DNA of 64,000 nucleotides from Distichodus sexfasciatus (taxonomy: Eukaryota > Chordata > Actinopteri > Characiformes > Distichodontidae): positions 2,288,870 through 2,352,869 of the forward strand of contig JAVGVS010000056.1 of assembly GCA_032718565.1 (NCBI GenBank). The letters are read 5' to 3'. Position 1 is the first letter of the stretch. Each line of letters opens with the position of its first letter. This document shows positions 42,646 to 52,766 of the stretch, in pieces. A program made the translations under genes and the position numbers. Under the pieces are notes generated by a model. The model was not told the origin of the DNA and searched no databases. It worked only from the letters and a program-made list of their open reading frames with translations.

Positions 42646-43077
42646 ACAGTGTATAAGCATGTGTTTCAGTCATTTTATAACCAGATATGACATAACTATA
42701 TGTAATAAAGAGATTATACAGTTCACCAACACTAACACTGCAATTAATTTGATCAGGGCTAAATTACTGGTTTTCTTGTCGGCTTTGATCTGTCATGTGT
42801 TGACGTGCCATAAAAGTGTCAGTAGATGTCATCTAGTATATATTAATATAATTATTATACACACACAAAAATACTGTATATATGTAATATACATAATTAT
42901 AATAAGATTTTTTTAGAGGGGGGCAAGATTAAGGTTTACTTGCTGATTCGTAATAGTGTTATGTCAGGCTGAGTTAACCAGAAAACAGCAAAACAATAAT
43001 TATAGTTTAAACCAAATCTCTCTCATCCAGACTGCATTTTTGCATGAGTCAGTGTGTATGAGGCAGGAACTAGCACG
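42646..43077. other. single-copy AT-rich DNA
   Basis: No feature recognised. Confidence 0.4.
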
Positions 43078-43223
43078 AACACACACACACACACATTTCT
43101 CTCAGATCTGAAGTTTGAGAGAGGAAGAGTGAAGTTCTAAAGTCGTACAGGAAGTCCACTTCACACACACCGGAGAGATACAATCCCACAATATCACCTG
43201 TGGGACACACACACACACACACA
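43078..43223. repeat. two (CA)n microsatellites
   Basis: (AC)n at 43079-43096 and 43203-43222, separated by single-copy DNA. Confidence 0.85.
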
Positions 43224-43384
43224 CTACCTGCAGAGATATGGCCCAGTTCCAGGTAAAAATCTGGTTTAATATAGAGATGATGCTGTTCAGACCTGCATCT
43301 CACAGGCACTGCGGTCCCCTGCGTCTGAACTGATGATGCTGTAATGCTAAAACGTGTGTGTGTTGAGTTCCCTAAGTTGTTTAA

Positions 43385-43578
43385 GCGAGTGATCATGCGT
43401 AATTGTGAGCACACAGTGCACCACACAAAGTGTGATCTCTGCATTTGACCCGTCAGCTTTTTGGCAGCACCCAGGGAGCAGTGCTCATGACTATCTCAGT
43501 GGTACCTTTAGCGGTTCGGGACTTGAACCAGCAACCCTCTGATCATGTGGCGAACTCCCTAACTGTTACGTTACCAAT
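43385..43578 (-). mobile_element. SINE-1 with tail and body deletions
   Basis: Tail AATTGTGAGCACACAGTGCA, body GATCTCTGCATTTGACCCGT, core CTATCTCAGTGGTACCTTTA, head ending GTTACGTTACC. Confidence 0.82.
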
Positions 43579-44004
43579 TTTTTCCCTATAATATTATAAT
43601 TAGAAAGTACACTGCGGGACCTACAGCCACGACAGAGCGAGCGAGGGCTGTAATGAGTTTTAGAAGCAGCCCATTCCTCTTACAGCAATCCTCTGCCCTT
43701 TCTCCTTGTCATCTTATATGTGTTAATTGAACGCTGGGGCATAAAGAAAGCTCCGGGACCAAACAGGGCCCTCACCGCTCCCCCTGGGCCGCGACGTTCA
43801 GCTTCGTTGAACCGAGCTGTAGAGAGTATGTGTAAAGCTGCCGAGCCTCATTCTTCATCGTCTTCTCTTTTATAGAGCGCAACTGATGCAGGAGATAAGA
43901 CAGGAACGGTTTGGAACGTTGGGATGTTTTTCCCCCTTTGGGCGGATCGTCGTTGAAGTTCACGCTCATGACTTGATCGAGCAGTTTGATTGTTAGTGTT
44001 AACA
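43579..44004. other. single-copy block, conserved-element candidate
   Basis: High-complexity, GC-richer, repeat-free. Includes GGCTGTAATGAGTTTTAGAA and CATCTTATATGTGTTAATTG. A 77-codon minus frame has no domain. Confidence 0.3.
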
Positions 44005-44017
44005 CTCAATTTTTGTT

Positions 44018-44925
44018 GGGGAGCTGGTCACGTAATCGGAAGGTCGCTGGTTCAAGTCCCAGACCGGTAAAGGTACCACTGAGGCAAAAGACCGTTCTCC
44101 AAGCACCAGAGGTGGAAAGAGTACTGAAAATTTGTACTCAAGTACAAGTACTGTTACATTGGTTAAAATGTACTCAATTACAAGTAAAAGTACTGGTGTT
44201 AAAAAATACTTGAGTAAAAGTACAAAGTACTCTTCTCAAAAACTACTCAGAGTATTAATTACTTTTTAACCGATGGATGTTTTATTGCGTCGTCAATAGC
44301 AGGCATTCGATTCGATTCACCAGTATAAAATATCTACGTTCAAACCACATTTCTCATATGAACAAGGTATAGAAAGGCAATTTGTTTTGTAAATAAATGT
44401 AGAAATAAAGCAGGAATTTTGTTTGTTAAAACAATGACAAAAATGTTTTTGAACATGCATAGAACAGTTTAAACTTTTCCCAATACACTGCGAACAACAG
44501 GCAGCGGGCACTCGTCCTCCGTCTTTTCTCCATCATTTTCATGTTTGACAGTGTTGTCTTCTGTCTCCATTTTGGCTTCATAGATTAATTGGCGCAGTCG
44601 CGTTTGCACAGCCTTATTGGCTGCAAAGATGCAGATGAAAGGTTTGAATATTAATTCAAATTGTGGGCGTACTCAGTAGCGAAGTAGATTACATGGTGTA
44701 AATTGTACTCAAGTACGAGTAAAATTACACACTTGAAAAACTACTCATAAAAGTACAAGTACCCAAAAAAATCTACTTAATTACAGTAACGTGAGTATTT
44801 GTAATTCGTTACTTCCACCCCTGTCAAGCACTGATAACCAGGTGCTGCCTAAAAAGTTGAACGCTGCTCCTACACAGATGGGTCATGTTGTTTACTGTGC
44901 TGTGTGTGTTCACAATGACAATGAA
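44018..44925 (+). mobile_element. SINE-1 split by a hAT insertion
   Basis: Left half 44018-44106 (B box GGTTCAAGTCCCAGAC, AAAGGTACCACTGAGG), right half 44824-44925 (CAGATGGGTCATGTTG, TGTTCACAATGACAATG). The split lies in the CCAAGCAC motif of the SINE core. Confidence 0.87.
44107..44823 (+). mobile_element. hAT MITE (CAGAGGTGGAAAG ends), 717-bp form
   Basis: Same ends as the 28.9-kb element. Target duplication CCAAGCAC (44099-44106) and TCAAGCAC (44824-44831), 7 of 8 bases. The extra interior relative to the short form is at about 44445-44680 and has no recognisable transposase coding. Confidence 0.94.
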
Positions 44926-45748
44926 ATTTTTTTAATGCAGTCTTGAAGAAAAGTGTTTTTATGTATAATTTGCGTATGATTTATTGCAAGAAATCTCTTT
45001 ACCTGTTGTTGCATTTCGCATGCAAAATAGAACACTGTAACAGCAAGCTAGATTACACTCCAGAAAACTTGTAACATAAACTCATATCTTCGCTAAGTTT
45101 ACTCCTGTAGAGTCCAGCTCTGCCCTGATCTACGTCCAAGCCCTAGTTGAAGTGCAGGGCCCACAAGGACACGGCAGGATAAAATGTCATAAAGCGGCTG
45201 TGACTGGAATTGTAACCCACCTTTGCCACCAAGTGGCTGAATGGCAACGAGACTTTCAGATTCCGCTAAAAGCTCTTTATTCCATCATCTCCCCCCATTC
45301 ATCTTTAATGACCAGGCCTTAAAAGAGAATTTAGGCAATCAGAGGCTACACCCCGCCACGATAAAAACAGGCTTTTGCCCTCCCGTGCCACACAGCGGCG
45401 GGCGCCTGACCCTTTTTCACAAACAGCAAGCGCATAAACAAACCTTTGGCCAAGGACTCGGCCTCGCTGCACGTCTGAGTCGACTGGAAAATGCAGCGCT
45501 GGCGCGGCGTTATTGAGCGGCGATCCGAGTTCAAACTCGCCAGCTTAGGACAATGAAACTCCTTAGTCACTAAGTTTCACGACTCACGGGACGAGTCAGT
45601 CGGGGGTTGAGGATGAGAAACCCGGGGCTAGATCGAGCAGCTCAGCTGAGAGATATTTATGATCAGGGCTGGTTTAGAGGCGAGCGAGTTCTCGTTCAGG
45701 TATGAAGTCAGATGGTGACTTGACCCCTGTGATTTTACTGGACTTTCC
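44926..45748. other. single-copy DNA, conserved-element candidate 45220-45560
   Basis: 45220-45560 is GC-rich and repeat-free; a 91-codon plus frame there has no domain and is overlapped by a minus frame, so it is not called as a gene. Confidence 0.3.
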
Positions 45749-45785
<37 letters not shown>

Positions 45786-46560
45786 TTGCTTTCTTGCTTT
45801 CCCCCTCTCTCTCATGGCTCACAGTCTTTTCTCTTTTGCTCACACACTTGCTGTTTCACTCTTTTCACTTGTCTATACCTCTCTCTTTCATCCTCTTTTA
45901 CGTTTTTTCTCTCTCTCTCGCTTATAGTCTTTCTCTTTTGCATCTATTTCATTGAAATGTCTCTGTCTTTCTCTCTTGTTGTCTCATTTAAGCTTTTCTG
46001 TGCCTCTTACGCCCTCTGTTCCTCGCACTCTCTTTCTCCTTCGCTGTCTTCGGCTCTCTTTCTTCTTCCTGTCTTTCTCTCTTGCTCATTTACTTGCTGT
46101 CTCTATTTTCTTTGTCTCCATTTATTTTTCTCTCGCTCTCTAAGTGTTATCTCACTCCCTCAGTCTCCCGTCTCTCTCTCTCTCACTTGTCATCTCACTC
46201 TGTACAATGCTGGCAAGTGATATCGACCCTGTGCTCTCTCTCTCTCTCACTTTCAGTCGCTCTCCCTGTCTTTCTATCTTGCTGTCTCTCTATTTTCTTT
46301 TGCCTCTCTTGTGTTTTTCACTTCTTTTTCTCGCTGTCTCAGTCCATTTGTTCTCCCCCTCACTCTCTTTCTCTCTCCTTTACTGCACCCTCTGCATGAG
46401 TCTTTTCCATGCCTCACTTCATGCATCTCTCTCTCTCTCTCTCTCTCGCTTCCTTAATTGTCTTTTCTGTCTGTTGTTATGTCTCTCTCTTTCTGCTGTT
46501 ACTTTTCGTTCTTCTCTCTCCCTCCCTCCCTCCCTCCCTCCCTCCCTCTCCTTTCTTAAG
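45749..46560. repeat. polypyrimidine tract with (TC)n and (CCCT)n
   Basis: A pure (CT)n run lies at 45752-45781, further (CT)n near 46171-46184, 46227-46240 and 46427-46448, and (CCCT)n at 46517-46550. In all about 800 bp of C/T-rich plus strand. The 172-, 164- and 105-codon frames here are Ser/Leu/Phe-rich microsatellite translations. Confidence 0.92.
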
Positions 46561-47491
46561 TGTTTACTTGTCTTCCTCCCAACATTCCCCCACATTCCGG
46601 TTCAGATACAGAGTTGCTCAGTGACTTCACCGCTCTGATCTTGCTCACTCTGTGTTTTACTACCTGAGTGGTTTTTGTGTTTTGAGCGGTAAGATAAGGT
46701 GCTTTTTGCCGGTGTAGTAAAATAAAAAGCTTGGTGGGACCCCCCTGCAGCCTGGTGGAAGACGGAGCTGTAAAACCTGTTTACATGCCTGATGCCCGCG
46801 CCTGGAGGGCAGGAAGGGGCTGGGGGGAGAGGGGTAAAAATGAGGGGTAAGAGAGGGGTGAGGAGGTTATCGCTAATATCACATCAACATGAACTTTCAA
46901 AAGGCGACTCCCACATGTAGTTTTACGAGCGGCTTCGGGGCCCGAGCATTAAACGCTGGTTTATGAGTGTGCGGGCCGGTGGCTTTTTGATTTTTGGAGG
47001 AGGAGGAGGAGCAGTGTGTAATCAGAGCTGCAAAGTTTGTGTTCTTTAGTACAAATCACAGCACAGTGACACACCACTAAACTTCCCTCCTCTACCTCCC
47101 TCTCTCTCTTTACCCCCCTCACTGCTGCTCTGTCTGTTCTTGGTGGTCACTGATTCTTTCTCTCCTGCAGGTGCAGGTTTTTGGGGTTTAACCGCAGTGT
47201 CTGTGTGCTCGTCCCCACATGTAGCGCTCCATAATGCTTCCTTCACGCTGCATTGGGTGACCAGCAGCTCTATGGCAGCTTGGGGCCGAGACCCCATGGC
47301 TAATTGGGGCCGGAGGGGCTAATTGAGGTTTTCGGGATGGGTTGGGGCAAATCTGCTCAGGTCCAATGGGATTGAACACACCCCATAGTGGAGAGGTGGG
47401 GACGCTTCAACAGCCACACAGTGGGGCTCCATCTCTGGGTTTAACCTCCCTACTTCCTTAACCCCCAACTACAATGTGGATGTTGCGTGGA
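46561..47491. other. single-copy GC-rich DNA
   Basis: No repeat except GGA units at 46997-47011. 46750-47340 is GC-rich with CTTTCTCTCCTGCAGGTGCA (splice-acceptor-like), but no open frame with domain content follows it. Confidence 0.3.
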
Positions 47492-47625
47492 AGTAGGGTA
47501 GCAGTACTTGGGGGCAGTACCTTGCTCATAAGTACCTCAGTGGTACCTTTAGGGATCCACAATTTGATCCGGTGAACCTCCAACCATGGGGCCTACTCCC
47601 TAAACACTACACTACCCCTGCCACA
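47492..47625 (-). mobile_element. SINE-1, head and core only
   Basis: Core GCTCATAAGTACCTCAGTGG, B-box remnant CACAATTTGATCCGG, head ACTACACTACCCCTGCC; tail absent. Confidence 0.8.
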
Positions 47626-48009
47626 GTGACCACTCTTGTACATTTTGACCTCTTTTGACAACAGTTTATATGTTCTTGACTCTTTAACTGAGATTCAGTC
47701 AGCCTCAGTCAGTTTGCCGTTACGACGCTTCTCACACCTGCTGCTGCTCAATCAGCACCAACACACAACCAGCCCTGACGAGGGGCTAAAAGAGGGATAA
47801 AACTAACTGTGCATGGACACAGATGGGCCGTAGCCTGCAGCTGTGCACCGATGCTGGTCCCAGCACCAGAAATGAGAGTTGGAGTTGGTGGAAATGAAGG
47901 CTTTGGCGTGTTTCAACACGACTCTTGCTGCTGCATTAAATTGTGAGTGTGTAGAACAACAACACAGATGTGGTGTTAGTACTCTGTAAAAAAACACAAT
48001 TACATCATC
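47626..48009. other. single-copy DNA
   Basis: No feature recognised. Confidence 0.4.
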
Positions 48010-48210
48010 AATAGTGAGGTAGTGGTTAGAGAGTTCGCCCTGTGATCGGAAGGTCGCTAAAAAAAGGTACCACTGAGGTACTCATGAGCAAGTTACCTGC
48101 CCGTGTTAGCTGCCCATTGCCCCTTCATGGACGGGTAAATGCAGAAGTCACATTGGTTGTGGTGCACTGTTTACTATGGTGAGTTCACAATGAGTAATAA
48201 TCACTCACCT
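48010..48210 (+). mobile_element. SINE-1 with B-box deletion
   Basis: Head GTGAGGTAGTGGTTAGAGAG, then GGTCGCTAAAAAAAGGTACC where the B box should be, core, body and tail GTTCACAATGAGTAATAATC. Confidence 0.85.
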
Positions 48211-48272
48211 AACTTCACTGAAGTTACAGTATAGTATAGTCAATTTGGATAAAATGATTATTTCAGCAGCAC

Positions 48273-48366
48273 TGCGGTGTGCTAACGCCTGCCCAGGGTT
48301 GGTCTCCGCCTTGCGCCCATACGTTCCCGGGACAGGCTCCAGTCCCCCCGCGACCCCAGTTGGGAT
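48273..48366 (+). mobile_element. SINE-3 3' fragment
   Basis: TGCCCAGGGTTGGTCTCCGC, GGACAGGCTCCAGTCCCCC, GCGACCCCAGTTGGGATTAA. Confidence 0.78.
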
Positions 48367-49136
48367 TAATGAATTATTTCAACATTAATTTGAGACAAGT
48401 TCAGCTTTGAATTACCATCTATAAGTTGCCGCCAATGTGTGCATGTTTTTATTTCTTTAAACCTGTAAAAGTGCTTTGTCCTTGGTGGATGCTGTCCTCA
48501 CATCCAAAAATACCTGCAAAAATCTCCAACTTTTCCTCTTTTTATGGACCAATAAAATAGAAGACAATAAAATTATGTCTTAAACAATATAGTCACTTGG
48601 TTTTTACTTTATGTATTCATCTTGTCCATCAAGGAACATTTATTCTGAACGTTTACTGTCTCATGCTGCCTTTTGGAAGCAGTATATTAAAAGTATAGTC
48701 TGATAAAACTGGAAGCTGTAATAAAACCCCTTTGTTTTTCGCTGCATGGCAGATACATTAGCAGCAGAACAGGACAGAGATGGATGTGAAGGAGTTCACT
48801 TGGCTACCGTTTTATCCTCCACCAAACGGCCTTTGGGCCCCAAAACCCATCGCGGCTGGAGGAGGTTCTGCTGGAAGAGCGTCTCATTCTGCCCTCCAGC
48901 ACCAGACTCCCAAAACATCTGCTTTCTCCTTCCCCTTTGTCAGATCATAATCCGTGTATCATTCGTTCTTTACTTTTTCAAATTAAAAGCGAAATCTGAA
49001 AATTGTAAAAACATTTTTAAAAAATATACACTAATACAAGGTAACGTCTTAAGCTGCTTTACTCATTCATTCATTGATCAAATGAAATAAAAAATCTAAA
49101 CCAAGTAATCACCAACGTGACTGCACTGCAAACCAC
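48367..49136. other. single-copy DNA
   Basis: A 114-codon plus frame (48746-49090) shows no domain and ends in AT-rich sequence; not called. Confidence 0.35.
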
Positions 49137-49210
49137 TCAACTTTGGTGCAGTCGGTTAATGCATTTGGCTGTTGACCATAAGGTTGGTGGTTCCAGCCCA
49201 CCCAGGGATG
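49137..49210 (+). pseudogene. tRNA-Asn(GTT) pseudogene
   Basis: From 49144 the sequence follows vertebrate tRNA-Asn closely: D-arm TGGTGCAGTCGGTTAATGCA, anticodon loop CTGTTGA (anticodon GTT), T-stem GGTGG/CCACC, and 3' acceptor CAGGGAT plus G. The 5' acceptor strand (TCAACTT) pairs at only two of seven positions. The anticodon stem has one T-T mismatch, and the T-loop reads TTCCAGC instead of TTCGAGC, which damages the B box. I infer a non-functional copy. Confidence 0.75.
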
Positions 49211-49236
49211 CGTTTGTCCTGTTTCTGTAACTTCTC

Positions 49237-49308
49237 TCCCTGGTGGTCTAGTGGCTAGGATTTGGTGCTCTCACCACCATGGCCCAGGTTCGATTCCTGG
49301 TCTGGGAA
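49237..49308 (+). tRNA. tRNA-Glu (anticodon CTC), nearly intact
   Basis: 72 nt, the usual length. Acceptor TCCCTGG/TCTGGGA has five canonical pairs, one G-T and one T-T mismatch (49241:49303), with discriminator A. The A-box/D-arm reads GGTCTAGTGGCTAGGAT. Anticodon stem TGGTG/CACCA is fully paired around loop CTCTCAC, anticodon CTC at 49270-49272, decoding GAG. T-stem CCAGG/CCTGG is fully paired around TTCGATT, keeping a perfect B box (GGTTCGATTCC). No intron and no encoded CCA, as expected in eukaryotes. Compared with the standard vertebrate gene as I remember it, several stem changes are paired on both sides, arguing for selection on the fold. No T4 terminator lies within the next 100 bp, and the acceptor mismatch leaves function open. 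It lies 26 bp after a tRNA-Asn pseudogene. Confidence 0.8.
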
Positions 49309-49319
49309 AGCCTCTGCCT

Positions 49320-49439
49320 TGGGGCAGTTGATAGCGTAATGGTTAGGGTGCTCACCTTGTATTTAGAAGGTTGCCAGTTTGTATCCCAGGACTCATAAAG
49401 GAATTACTGAGGTACTCATGAGCAAGGTACCATACCGCT
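49320..49439 (+). mobile_element. SINE-1 head and core
   Basis: GGGGCAGTTGATAGCGTAAT as A-box region, a degenerated B box (GCCAGTTTGTATCCC), core GAGGTACTCATGAGCAAGGT; tail lost. Confidence 0.85.
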
Positions 49440-50036
49440 CTTTTTTACTGCTTATATACATGGACAGTTTAGTTTGATTCCTTGTCAGTAAGAGAGTCAC
49501 TCTTCTTCATCTGTGATTTTTACACGTTTCTTCTGCTTCCAGAAGAGGAAAAGCTTCGCATGAGTGTGTTTTGGGATCGTTGTGACGTCCTGCCTCGCCT
49601 CAACCCCACCTGGGTTCCTCATCGCTCTCAGCAAACCGCTAGACTTCTCTCAATGATAAATGTGTCTTTCTCTCAGCATAAGTCTGGCCGGCGTGCTCTT
49701 AAATTACGAAGAGCTGCGGAGGAGGAGAAGTCTTTAAAAATAGTGTGAGGATTGGGAGGGTAACGGTCCCTCTTCCTCCTTCCTCTCTCTTTCCCTATCT
49801 CTCTCTCTCTCTCTTCTCTCCGAGGTGGAGCAGTGTTATTGATGGTTTTTCTCAAGCCCCCCGTGGTCCCCTCACAGCTCCAGACGCCTCGCTGCTCAGC
49901 GCTGACTAATGACACCTTAGAAGTCAGAACAGGGTCAGGAGAGAAAATTCTACACCTAATGCTGTTGGTGGTGTTTACAAATAGCAAAGCTACTAACGTA
50001 ACTACATTACAAATTGTGTTACAAACAGTGATGCAG
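49440..50036. other. single-copy DNA with (CT)n at 49795-49820
   Basis: Open frames on both strands (88 and 104 codons) overlap and have no domain. Confidence 0.4.
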
Positions 50037-50240
50037 GTGATGGTGGTCTAGTGGTTAGAGTTAGGACAGTCACCTCTGGACCGGGAGGTCGTAGGTTCAA
50101 ATAAGGGTTCCAGCGCTACCTTCACTGGGTGCTTGAGCAAGACCCTTAACTCCAAGATGGTCTAAGGGAGACTGTCTCTGAAATTAGGGAAATGAAAGTA
50201 GCTCTGGATAAGAGCGTCTGCTAAATGCTGTAAATAGAAA
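50037..50240 (+). mobile_element. SINE-2, full length
   Basis: Head GATGGTGGTCTAGTGGTTAG, B box GTAGGTTCAAAT, GCTACCTTCACTGGGTGC, and the tail CTGGATAAGAGCGTCTGCTA followed by AATGCTGTAAAT. The best reference copy of the family here. Confidence 0.87.
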
Positions 50241-51025
50241 CTCTACATTGTTACTTTTGTTAGCTATTTACAACTAGCAGATGTTTCTGATTGGTGAAGA
50301 ATTAGCAGAAAAGGCATCTGATTGGCTACCCTGCCCATGTGGCAAGCGTTTATTGCATCACAACACAGTCTAGGCAGCTGCAAGATGGAGTCCACCTTGG
50401 ACAAGATGGAAATAAGGGATGCTTACTGTAAAATAGCTTAGATAGTTAACTTTTTTCTCTAGCTTGTAGTGTAGCTAATTACTATATAAAACAGCAGCTG
50501 TTAGCTTAGCTACTCTTAATCATAGTTAGCTTGTAGCTAGGAAAGTTTTACAATAACTCCCTCAATAGGTCCCGTCTTGGAAAAAAGCATACGTTGTATA
50601 AGACCCTCTGACACGTTGCTGGAGAAAGATAAAAGACTCAGGGGGCAAACAGTGAATAAAAGCCAGTGGGGCAAACAGCAGAAATTTGGCTAAAGATGAG
50701 TAAAGACAATAAGGTGGTCAGTTAGGAGGATCTGATGGTCAGACGATCATAACTACACACATCTGGGAATCCAGAAAGAGTCTAGAGTTCCACTGTAATG
50801 TCCGGAAAGTTCAAAGTCTGTTATCGCAACTGTTATTGTTAAGATTTCACTCACTCTTAACGACTAGCGGAGATGTCAACCCACTGACGTGGAGATCGCT
50901 AATCACAGATGGCCATAGGCACATGTCTGTTTACGTTTGTTGCCAATGTGAGGTGAGGGGCCGGATATATCGCTTGCTCAGGCCGGATCTGACCCACGGG
51001 ACGCCATTTGGGGACCACAGGCTTA
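50241..51025. other. single-copy DNA, AGCTA-rich at 50430-50550
   Basis: 50430-50550 (GCTTAGCTACTCTTAATCAT, AGTTAGCTTGTAGCTAGG) resembles the AGCTAC-rich hAT fragments at 39.5 and 40.3 kb. The rest is unassigned. Confidence 0.35.
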
Positions 51026-51217
51026 GTGAGTTCGCCCTGTGATCGAAGGGCTGCCGGTTAAAATCTCAGACCGGTCAAGGTACCACTAAAGGTACTCATG
51101 AGCAAATTACCATAACCAGGTACTGCTCTATAGCTGCCCACTGCTCCTTCAGGGTTAGGTCAGATGCCGCATGTTGTTGTGATGTGCTGTGTTCACTATG
51201 ACAAATAATCACATTCA
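51026..51217 (+). mobile_element. SINE-1, 5'-truncated head
   Basis: TTCGCCCTGTGATCGAAGGG, damaged B box (GCCGGTTAAAATCTCAG), core, body and tail TGTTCACTATGACAAATAAT. Confidence 0.86.
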
Positions 51218-52263
51218 TTTACTTACATTTTTGACACGCAGACACAGTGCTAGTTTTGCACTAACAATATGACTCCCAATAACTTATATGGATGATATTT
51301 ATTATTGATTTGACTTGGACCTCCTAAATAAAGTAGAAGAAGCAGGATCTCTGCAGTATTTACTGTTTTACTGCTGCAACTTCACCCCAAAACCAACATG
51401 AAGCTGCATCTCATTTCCCAGAGTGTTGTGTTTCACAAGGCCGAGAGCCCTGTCCTGAGCTCCACTAAAACTCTGTTATTCCTGCAGTTAAGGCGATGCT
51501 GGGGCTAACCCTCTCAGCTTCGCACCACCCTGACCCCTTTTTTTTCCCCCTGCCCAAAAACTCTACAACTTGTCATCAATGTTCTTTTCAGCCCAACGAG
51601 CAGCAGTTAACCTCTGACCCCTCACCCAGCACGGCCTTTTGCAAGCGGGCGCCCTGAACTTTGGGAGACTGACAGCTTTTTGTAAAGGAAGTACTTTTGA
51701 GGGATTGCTGCGGAAGGAGGTTGAGGGGAGAGCTGTTTTGAGGAGGAGGAGGGTTAAAAAGGCTTTAATGACGCTTGTCTTGGACCCCCTCCCCACACAC
51801 ACCCTCCTCCTCTTCCTCCTCCTCCTCTTCTCAGCCTCCTTTTACTGGCCAGACCTTAGTCTAAACATTTGCAAACAGTTTAATGCTCCAGACCCCTGTT
51901 TGCCCACTTCTCATTTACAGCTAATTAGGACTCCAGCTCCGTCCCCTCCCCCCCAAAAAACCCTCTCCAAGGCTTCTCTCTTTTCACTGGTTTCCCAGGT
52001 TTAAAACTCTCCAGCGTTCTTCTTTAGATGCATTGTTTTTCTCCGAATTCTAGGCTGTTTAAAATAAAAGGACTGTTTCCAGCCTTTAAGGACACGCTGG
52101 GTTTAGTCCGGACCGGATGTAACCTCACAGAGGAGCCGAGGATTTATTTCAATTTGTATACAGTGTATAAAAGGTGTTTACAGACTATAGTAGACTGCCT
52201 AAATTATCATTTAATTTCCAGATGCATGCATGTTCATGAAATAAATAAGCTAAACTACTGTAC
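51218..52263. other. single-copy DNA, strand-asymmetric 51530-51990
   Basis: 51700-51770 is purine-rich and 51780-51850 pyrimidine-rich. A 121-codon plus frame at 51639-52004 has low-complexity Leu/Ser/Pro content; not called. Confidence 0.35.
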
Positions 52264-52389
52264 ATGCCCTGCGGTGTGTCAGCGGCTACGAGGGGCTGGT
52301 CCCTGCCTTGCGCCGGCAAGTTCCCGGGATAGGCTCTGGTGCCCCCATGACTCCTGTTGGGATTAAGCAGTTCGGATAATTGATGGATG
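52264..52389 (+). mobile_element. SINE-3 3' fragment
   Basis: CTGCGGTGTGTCAGCGGCTA, GGTCCCTGCCTTGCGCC, CGGGATAGGCTCTGGTGCCC, then GGATAATTGATGGATGAA as the 3' end. Confidence 0.78.
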
Positions 52390-52689
52390 AAACTACCATA
52401 CAATTATTTTATACCTCTGAAAGAACCCCCAGTTTTATTGCTAACATTATTCACCATTATGTAAGATGTTCTTTAAAGCAATAATATCTTATAATTTGCA
52501 CAGTAAATTGTCTATAATTATGTGTATTTCTTGTCATTTTTTTCTAAATGTGTAAATTTAAATAAATATTTCCCCCCCACATATATATATATGAGATTGT
52601 TAATGTATTTTTATTTTATTAATTTATTTTTAAAAGTAGACTTGTTTGCACATGTTGAAATAAATTTACTTATTGTTTCATTATTTATA
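52390..52689. other. AT-rich single-copy DNA
   Basis: Nothing recognised. Confidence 0.4.
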
Positions 52690-52712
52690 TATGTATGTAT
52701 GTATGTATGTAT

Positions 52713-52765
<53 letters not shown>
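52690..52765. repeat. (TGTA)n(TA)n microsatellite
   Basis: Four TGTA units followed by about 25 TA units with one AATA break. Confidence 0.93.

Positions 52766-52766
<1 letters not shown>

Noticed and set aside
45241..45516. 91-codon frame in a GC-rich block
   Set aside because: No motif, overlapped by a minus-strand frame of similar length; a conserved non-coding block is as likely.
45702..46638. Overlapping frames of 172, 164, 105 and 71 codons on the plus strand
   Set aside because: Ser/Leu/Phe-rich translations of a (TC)n/(CCCT)n tract; all three frames are open because the tract has no A-containing stops.
46561..47340. Splice-acceptor-like tract ending CTCCTGCAGGTGCAG
   Set aside because: It sits in pyrimidine-rich DNA where such sites occur by chance and no domain-bearing frame follows.
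48746..49090. 114-codon frame starting MADTLAAEQDRD
   Set aside because: The N-terminal part looks plausible but no domain is recognisable and the second half is AT-driven Lys/Phe/Ile; treated as chance.
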